Shown here one piece after another: positions 32,279 through 37,161 of a DNA stretch of 37,161 nucleotides (position 1 is the first letter of the stretch; every line of letters begins with the position of its first letter). Source of the DNA: Caulobacter sp. (lineage in GTDB: Bacteria; Pseudomonadota; Alphaproteobacteria; Caulobacterales; Caulobacteraceae); NCBI GenBank assembly GCA_030678995.1, contig JAUXTQ010000028.1, positions 1 to 37,161 of the forward strand, given 5' to 3'. The notes beneath the pieces were generated by a model. It searched no databases, had not been told where the DNA came from, and was given only the letters and a program-made list of their open reading frames with translations. A program made the translations under genes and the position numbers.

Positions 32279-33199
32279 GTGGATCTCTACCTCCCCATCG
32301 CCGAGATGTCGGTCAACGCGCCGCTTCTGATCGCGCTGGGGGCGGTGGTCGGCTTCATCTCCGGCCTGTTCGGCATCGGCGGCGGATTCCTGATGACGCC
32401 GGTGCTGGTGTTCATGGGCATTCCGCCGGCCGTGGCCGTGGCCAGCCTGTCGAACCACGTCGCCGCCTCGTCCTTTTCCAGCGTCACCGCCTACAGCCGC
32501 CGGCGGATGGTCGACTTCAGGATGGGCGGGGTGCTGGCCGCGGGCGGCGTCGCCGGCGCGGCGATCGGGGTCGAGCTGTTCCGCGTCCTGCGGCTGCTCG
32601 GCCAGGCAGACCTGGTTGTCGGGGTGTCCTATCTGATTTTCCTGGGGATCATCGGCGCCCTGATGCTGTGGGAGTCCCTGGGGACCATCCTGCGGCGGCG
32701 GCGCGGGGAGGCGGCCCCGCCCCGCCGGGACCGGCGCCCGGTGTTGCTCTACGCCCTTCCGTGGAAGATGCGGTTTCCAAGGTCGCGGCTCTACATCAGC
32801 GTCATTCCGCCGATCCTGCTGGGCCTGCTGGTCGGCGTCCTGTCGGCGATCATGGGGGTGGGCGGCGGCTTCGTGCTGGTGCCGGCGATGATCTACCTGT
32901 TGCGGATGCCGGCCAACGTCGTGGTCGGCACCAGTCTGTTCCAGATCGTCATCACCGCCGGCCTGACCAGCATCCTGCAGGCGGGCCGCAACCAGACGGT
33001 GGACGTGGTGCTGGCCATTCTGTTGCTGATCGGCGGCGTGGTCGGCGCCCAGCTGGGGGCCAAGGCCTCGGCGCGGTTCCGGGCCGAGGAGCTGCGCGCG
33101 CTGCTGGCCCTGATCGTGCTGCTGGTCGGCCTGCGCATGGGCCTTGGCCTGTTCATCCAGCCGGACGATCCCTTCGTGCTCGTGGCGGCGGTAGGCTGA
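32279..33199 (+). CDS. TSUP (TauE/SafE) family membrane transporter
   Basis: A 306-residue protein with about eight membrane helices in two halves. Each half opens with the family's Gly-rich signature: VGFISGLFGIGGGFLMTPVL (residues 24-43) and VGVLSAIMGVGGGFVLVPAM (about 184-203). TSUP proteins export or import sulfite, sulfoacetate or related anions. The GTG at 32279 gives MDLYLPIAEMSVNAP, which I take as the family N-terminus; ATG 32306-32308 is the fallback. Its stop overlaps the next start (TGATG), and this pairing with a TIGR02186 protein is common in alphaproteobacteria. Confidence 0.9.
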   Translation: MDLYLPIAEMSVNAPLLIALGAVVGFISGLFGIGGGFLMTPVLVFMGIPPAVAVASLSNHVAASSFSSVTAYSRRRMVDFRMGGVLAAGGVAGAAIGVELFRVLRLLGQADLVVGVSYLIFLGIIGALMLWESLGTILRRRRGEAAPPRRDRRPVLLYALPWKMRFPRSRLYISVIPPILLGLLVGVLSAIMGVGGGFVLVPAMIYLLRMPANVVVGTSLFQIVITAGLTSILQAGRNQTVDVVLAILLLIGGVVGAQLGAKASARFRAEELRALLALIVLLVGLRMGLGLFIQPDDPFVLVAAVG

Positions 33200-33963
33200 T
33201 GGCCGTTGACCTGCCGCCACCCCCGTCGCCCGCCGCCGTCTCGGCCACGTTGACCGAGACCGACGTGCGCGTCACCTCCGGCTATCGGGGCGCCAGGATC
33301 AGCGTCTATGGCGCGGTGTTCGATCCGGCGGGCCGCCCCAGCGACGTGGTGGTGGTGGTGCGCGGTCCGGTCCAGCCGGTGCGCATCGCCCGCAAGGTGC
33401 GGGTGGCCGGAATCTGGCTCAACAGCCGCCCGGTGGTGTTCGAGGGCGCGCCGGGCTTCTACCGCGCCGCCTCGACCCGGCCGCTGCAGGACATCACCCG
33501 TTTCGGCCATCTGCGCCGGCTGGGGCTGGGCCTTGACCATCTGGCCATCGCCGCCCCGGCCGAGCGCCGGGTGGAGACCCGCTACGGCGTGCGCGACATG
33601 GTCGTCAGCGCGCTCGGCGCCGACTACTACGCCTGGCGCAACGCCGTGGTGCGGCTGAAACAGGCCTCGGGCCTCTACAGCGCCGACGCCGACGGGGTGG
33701 TCTTCGTCGACCGGGGCCTGTTCCGCGCCAGGGTCGACCTGCCGGCGGGCGCGCCCACCGGCGACTACACCACCCGGGTCATCCTGTTTCAGGACGGCAG
33801 GCCGGTTTCGGACCGCACCCTCCGCCTCAAGGTCGAGAAGGTCGGACTGGAGCGCGCCGTTTACCTCTTCGCGCATCAGCGTCCGTGGCTCTATGGTCTG
33901 GTGTCGACGCTCATTGCCTTGGGCGCCGGCTGGGCGGCCTCGCGGGCGTTTCGCAGGAGTTGA
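33199..33963 (+). CDS. TIGR02186/Alph_Pro_TM family protein
   Basis: A 254-residue protein whose residues 15-220 are beta-rich and conserved (RGARISVYGAVFDPAGRPSDVVVVVRGP; WLNSRPVVFEGAPGFYRAASTRPL), followed by one C-terminal membrane helix (about 232-250) and a short basic tail. No strong signal peptide is visible, though family members usually have one, so the true start may be further upstream inside the TSUP gene or export may be atypical. The start at 33199 overlaps the TSUP stop. The family's constant pairing with TSUP transporters suggests it is an accessory subunit. Confidence 0.85.
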   Translation: MAVDLPPPPSPAAVSATLTETDVRVTSGYRGARISVYGAVFDPAGRPSDVVVVVRGPVQPVRIARKVRVAGIWLNSRPVVFEGAPGFYRAASTRPLQDITRFGHLRRLGLGLDHLAIAAPAERRVETRYGVRDMVVSALGADYYAWRNAVVRLKQASGLYSADADGVVFVDRGLFRARVDLPAGAPTGDYTTRVILFQDGRPVSDRTLRLKVEKVGLERAVYLFAHQRPWLYGLVSTLIALGAGWAASRAFRRS

Positions 33964-33968
33964 GGGGA

Positions 33969-34430
33969 ATGAGGCAGGCGAGCGCGCGGGTGCCCGCGCC
34001 GGCATGGACGCTTGGGCTGGTCAGCCTGGCGCCCTTCTACGTCTCGGCGGCGATCTATTGCTACGGCCCCGAGCGGCTGAAGGCGATCGCGTTGGTCGCC
34101 CTTGTCGGCTGGTCGACGGCGATGCTGAGCTATCTGGGCGGGGTCCGGGCCGGGCTGGAGCTGGGCCAGGATCACCCGCCGCGATGGACCGGCCTGATCC
34201 TGTCCCTGCTGACCCCCATCGCCGGCTTCGGCCTGCTGTTCGGGGCGGCCCTGGGCCGGTTCAACGCCGTCTGGCAGGTATCCGGTTTCCTCACCGCCTT
34301 CCTGCTGGTCTGGCTGTGGGACGTACGCGACATCGAAGGCCCCGCCTGGCGACCCCGCTACCGCACCCTGATCACCGCCGGCGCCGCCATCGCCCTGGCG
34401 TTTGCCCTGGAGCAGGCGCTGAGCATGTGA
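33969..34430 (+). CDS. DUF3429 family membrane protein
   Basis: A 153-residue inner-membrane protein with four to five hydrophobic segments (about 14-33, 38-58, 73-95, 101-120 and 133-150). The conserved core PFYVSAAIYCYGP...SYLGGVRAGLEL matches DUF3429. The function is unknown; eukaryotic relatives include the mitochondrial TMEM69 type. It starts 5 bases after the TIGR02186 gene, with GAGGGG overlapping that stop as the probable Shine-Dalgarno, so it closes the TSUP operon. Confidence 0.85.
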   Translation: MRQASARVPAPAWTLGLVSLAPFYVSAAIYCYGPERLKAIALVALVGWSTAMLSYLGGVRAGLELGQDHPPRWTGLILSLLTPIAGFGLLFGAALGRFNAVWQVSGFLTAFLLVWLWDVRDIEGPAWRPRYRTLITAGAAIALAFALEQALSM

Positions 34431-34455
34431 GCGCCCCAATTGTCATCCCGGCTTT

Positions 34456-34536
34456 GAATTCAGGGGACAGCTTACTCATTTCAACGCACCTGACCCGGCG
34501 ACGGCTCCGGAAATGAGTAAGCTGTCCCCTGAATTC
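34456..34536. repeat. GGGGACA-type palindrome with 26-bp perfect arms, copy 4
   Basis: gaattcaggggacagcttac... (34456-34481) and its exact reverse complement (34511-34536) flank a 29-base spacer. It lies between the convergent DUF3429 and pdeM genes and might stop transcription from both sides. The AT-rich arms stand out from the surrounding GC-rich DNA. Confidence 0.85.
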
Positions 34537-34550
34537 CCGTTGCGGTCCCT

Positions 34551-35276
34551 TCAGTCTCTCACCAGCGAGCTCCAACCGATGGCGTGCACCTTGTCCGCGC
34601 CCAGCGTCGCCGCCAGGGGTCGCGCCGCGAACAGGCCGGCGAAGGCCTCGTCCTTCACATTCAGGCCCCCGGCATAGGCGCCGAAGGCCGGCAACACGAC
34701 GCGGGCGCCGTCGGTGACGAAGCAGCGCCGCCGCACCCGGCCGCCGCGCCCGGCAACCCTGGCCGCAGGATGCAGGTGGCCTGACGCCTCGCCCGGCTGG
34801 GCGCCATTCCGCGGTTCGTGCCGCAGGATCAGGGCGCCCAGGGTCATCTCGTCGATGATCTCGCCGGGCAGGACGCGGGGGCCGTCGGCGTCGTGGTTGC
34901 CAATCACCCAGACCAGCCGCCGCCCGCTCGCCAGGGCGGCCAGCCTCAGGGCGTCGTTGTGGTCGAGGCGCTCCTCCGCCGCGCCGTCGTGGAAGCTGTC
35001 GCCGAGGAAGATCAGCTGGTCCGGCAGGGTGGCCGCCACCTCTCGCTCCAGCCGGGCCAGGGTCTCGCGGGTGTCATAGGGCGGCAACAGCTGGCCGCGC
35101 AGGGCGTAGGCCGAGCCCTTCTCGAAATGCAGGTCGGCGACGATCAGCGCGCGGTGACCGGGCAGCCACAGGGCGCCGGAAGCCCGCATCACCGTCGCCT
35201 CGCCGTTGATGGCCATGGCCAGGCCACCGCAGGGGGAGGGGGCGAAGGTCCCGGGGAAGGTGACGGGCGCGTTCAT
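34551..35276 (-). CDS. pdeM: Ligase-associated DNA damage response endonuclease PdeM (metallophosphoesterase)
   Basis: A 241-residue calcineurin-like metallophosphoesterase. The metal motifs are ADLHFEKG (residues 47-54), FLGDSFHD (91-98), VIGNHDADG (123-131) and a C-terminal GEASGHLHPAARV (about 162-174). In many proteobacteria PdeM is encoded with a DEXH helicase, an ATP-dependent DNA ligase and an exonuclease as a DNA-repair group. Here the helicase is immediately upstream and overlaps (ATGA at 35273-35276); no ligase or exonuclease gene is seen downstream in this window. Confidence 0.92.
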   Translation of the reverse strand: MNAPVTFPGTFAPSPCGGLAMAINGEATVMRASGALWLPGHRALIVADLHFEKGSAYALRGQLLPPYDTRETLARLEREVAATLPDQLIFLGDSFHDGAAEERLDHNDALRLAALASGRRLVWVIGNHDADGPRVLPGEIIDEMTLGALILRHEPRNGAQPGEASGHLHPAARVAGRGGRVRRRCFVTDGARVVLPAFGAYAGGLNVKDEAFAGLFAARPLAATLGADKVHAIGWSSLVRD

Positions 35277-37161
35277 CCCATCGCCCGCGCGATCAGGTCT
35301 TCGGCGGCCTCGGCCAGCATCATCTCGCCGGCGCCGCCGGGCGCGCGTTCGCGGCCCAGTTCCATGAACATCGGCACGGCGAAGGGCGACACGTGGGTCA
35401 GCGAGACGTGGCGCAGGCGCCCCTTGATGCGGCTCAGCATCTGGCCCACCCGCTCCACCTCGACCAGATTGGTCGCCGCGTCCGACCGGGCGCAGCGTAG
35501 CAGCAGGTGGTCGGGCTGGTGGCGGCGCAGGACGTCGTAGATCAGGTCGGTGGAGAAGCTGACCTGGCGGCCGGACTTCTCCGCGCCCGGCATCCGGCGC
35601 TCGATCAGGCCGGAAATCAGCGCCACGCCCTTGAAGGCCCGCTTCATCATGAAGCTCTCATCCAGCCAGGCCTCGAGGTCGTCGCCCAGCATGTCCTCCT
35701 CGAACAGGGCGTCGAGATCGAGCCCGTCCATCGGCCGCAGCGACCAGATGGCCATCGAATAGTCATTGCAGACGAAGCCCAGGGGTCCGATGCCGAGCCG
35801 GTCCAGCCGGCGGGTGAGCAGCATGGCCAGAGTCGTGTGCGCATGGCGCCCGTCAAAGGGATAGCAGGTCAGGAAATGCCGCTTTCCCTGTGGAAAGGTC
35901 TCCACCAGCATTTCCTCGGGCCGGGGCAGGGCCGAGTGCAGGCGCTGGGCCTCCAGCCACTCGCGGACCTCGTCGGGGAAGACGTGCCAGGTGCTGTCGT
36001 CGGACATCATCCGCCGCACCTTGCCGGCCAGGAAGCTGGAGATGGCGAACTTGCTGCTGCCCCAGCTGGGCATCTTGGGATCGACGTGCGGGGCCGGGGT
36101 CACCAGCACGTCCACGCCGGTGACCGCGTGCAGCCGCCAGACCTGGCCGCCAAAGATGAAGGTGTCGCCGGGCGAGAGCATCTCCAGGAAGCCCTCCTCC
36201 ATCTCGCCCAGCTTGCGGCCCGGCCGACCGCCCCGGCCGGTCAGGCGGACGCTGAGCATGGCCGGCGAGACGATGGCCCCGACGTTCATCCGGTGGCGGC
36301 GAATGGTCTCCTCGCCCCGCGCCTTCCAGCGGCCGTCCAGGTCCTTCACGATCCGGCGGAAGCGATCGTAGGTCTTCAGGGCGTAGCCGCCGGTGGAAAC
36401 GAACTCGATGACGCCTTCAAAGTCCTCCCATGACAGCTCGCGGTAGGGTCCGGCGGTCCGCACCTCGTCATAGAGTTCCAGCAGGTCGAACGGCTCCGAA
36501 CAGGCGCAACCCATGACGTGCTGGGCCAGCACGTCCAGGGCGCCGGTGCGCGGCGGGTCGCCGTCCAGGGCGTTCTCGGCGATGGCCTCTATGGCCGCCT
36601 GGCATTCCAGCACCTCGAAGCGGTTGGCCGGCACGAACAGGGCCTTGGACGGCTCATCCATCCGGTGGTTGGCCCGGCCGATGCGCTGGACCATCCGCGC
36701 CGCGCCTTTGGGGGCTGCCAGCTGGATGACCAGATCGACGTCACCCCAGTCGATGCCGAGGTCGAGGGTCGAGGTGCAGACCACGGCCTTCAGCTCGCCG
36801 CGCGCCATGGCCGCCTCGACCCGGCGGCGCTGTTCGGCCGCCAGGCTGCCGTGGTGCAGGGCGATCGGCAGGCTGTCCTCGTTCAGCTTCCACAGCTCCT
36901 GGAACGCGAACTCGGCCTGGAACCGGGTGTTGACGAAGATCAGCGTGGTGCGATGGCGCTTGATGATCTCGTAGACCTGACCCATCGCGTGCTGCGCCGT
37001 ATGCCCCGCCCAGGGCACGCCGCCCTCGGCGATCAGCACGTCCACGACCGGGGCCGGGCCGGGGGGGCCGCGCACCAGGTCGACGGATCCTCCCCCATCG
37101 GGGGAGGGGGACCATGCGGAGCATGGTGGAGGGGGTCCGCTCCGGTGGGGGGGGGGGGGGG
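35273..37161 (-). CDS. Ligase-associated DEXH-box helicase (Lhr-type), C-terminal part
   Basis: Partial gene, 5' end cut by the window. About 600 clear residues are present: the second RecA domain with GHTAQHAM, TLIFVNTRFQAEFAFQEL, LPIALHHGSLA, the motif V region STLDLGIDWGDVDLVIQLAAP and motif VI QRIGRANHRMDEPS, followed by the Lhr-type winged-helix and C-terminal core. Walker A and the DEXH box would be in the missing part. The enzyme is a 3'-5' DNA helicase linked to repair through its fixed partner PdeM. Upstream of about 37085 the frame stays open but runs through a repeat hairpin and a G run, giving an improbable Pro/Ser-rich peptide, so homologous sequence probably ends near 37090. Confidence 0.88.
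   Translation of the reverse strand, partial: PPPPHRSGPPPPCSAWSPSPDGGGSVDLVRGPPGPAPVVDVLIAEGGVPWAGHTAQHAMGQVYEIIKRHRTTLIFVNTRFQAEFAFQELWKLNEDSLPIALHHGSLAAEQRRRVEAAMARGELKAVVCTSTLDLGIDWGDVDLVIQLAAPKGAARMVQRIGRANHRMDEPSKALFVPANRFEVLECQAAIEAIAENALDGDPPRTGALDVLAQHVMGCACSEPFDLLELYDEVRTAGPYRELSWEDFEGVIEFVSTGGYALKTYDRFRRIVKDLDGRWKARGEETIRRHRMNVGAIVSPAMLSVRLTGRGGRPGRKLGEMEEGFLEMLSPGDTFIFGGQVWRLHAVTGVDVLVTPAPHVDPKMPSWGSSKFAISSFLAGKVRRMMSDDSTWHVFPDEVREWLEAQRLHSALPRPEEMLVETFPQGKRHFLTCYPFDGRHAHTTLAMLLTRRLDRLGIGPLGFVCNDYSMAIWSLRPMDGLDLDALFEEDMLGDDLEAWLDESFMMKRAFKGVALISGLIERRMPGAEKSGRQVSFSTDLIYDVLRRHQPDHLLLRCARSDAATNLVEVERVGQMLSRIKGRLRHVSLTHVSPFAVPMFMELGRERAPGGAGEMMLAEAAEDLIARAMG
37086..37161. repeat. Intergenic-type hairpins and G15 run at window edge
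   Basis: tcccccatcggggga (37091-37105), then accatgcggagcatggt (37111-37127), both palindromic and typical of dispersed caulobacter repeats, followed by G x 15 (37147-37161). Their position inside the reading frame of a helicase is odd and points to a wrong join or a sequencing artefact at a contig end. Confidence 0.6.

Overview
The window is a 37.2 kb, very GC-rich piece of an alphaproteobacterial chromosome, most likely from the Caulobacteraceae (Caulobacter, Phenylobacterium or a near relative). The strongest clue is a 997-residue PodJ-type polarity protein at 29220-32213: an N-terminal coiled coil, one membrane segment, Sel1 repeats and a C-terminal peptidoglycan-binding domain. A CtrA-like TTAA-N7-TTTA box sits in front of it. 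The two-half dCTP deaminase, MetZ, ApaG, and the TSUP/TIGR02186/DUF3429 trio also fit this group. The assignment is an inference from gene content; no database was searched. Both ends cut genes (argD on the left, an Lhr-type helicase on the right), and the right end finishes in a repeat hairpin followed by 15 G, which looks like an assembly edge.

Layout. 1-5300: arginine biosynthesis (argD fragment, argF), two small conserved genes (DUF2164; a DUF1640-like coiled-coil protein), then a divergent pair of an M1 aminopeptidase lipoprotein and Hsp33. 5300-8840: an accessory patch with an AT-richer coiled-coil/Mrr-type nuclease, a VapBC toxin-antitoxin pair with a perfect palindromic operator, and two long gene-poor stretches full of hairpins. 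8855-13013: apaG, metZ, a small membrane protein, dCTP deaminase and a TraB/GumN protein. 13014-16560: a membrane microprotein/XRE regulator/secreted hydrolase cluster, an HD-domain protein, a decayed receiver-EAL gene, a membrane protein and tRNA-Gly(CCC). 16577-24950: metabolic and miscellaneous genes (alpha/beta hydrolase, DHPR-like SDR, ExoD protein, Baeyer-Villiger-type monooxygenase, divergent EF-G-like GTPase, aldo/keto reductase, CsgG-SH3 protein). 25017-28800: a tight four-gene catabolic operon (two acyl-CoA dehydrogenases, a HCCA-isomerase-like thioredoxin-fold protein, an SDR). 28895-34430: a small membrane protein, podJ, and a TSUP transporter operon. 34551-37161: pdeM and its partner Lhr-like helicase, a DNA-repair pair.

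The most unusual features are not protein-coding. A family of GGGGACA...TGTCCCC palindromes appears four times between genes with different inner sequences, from a 13-bp hairpin up to a perfect 32-bp inverted repeat whose arms are themselves hairpins. A nested palindrome interrupts a repeat that is present again, uninterrupted, on the other side of vapBC. Other items worth a second look are the EAL pseudogene, a stem-loop that buries a ribosome-binding site, a putative non-catalytic acyl-CoA dehydrogenase partner, and a translational-GTPase paralogue with a rebuilt P-loop and no switch II histidine. I did not find a clearly new multi-gene system; the coiled-coil nuclease and the palindrome family are the best candidates for something under-described.
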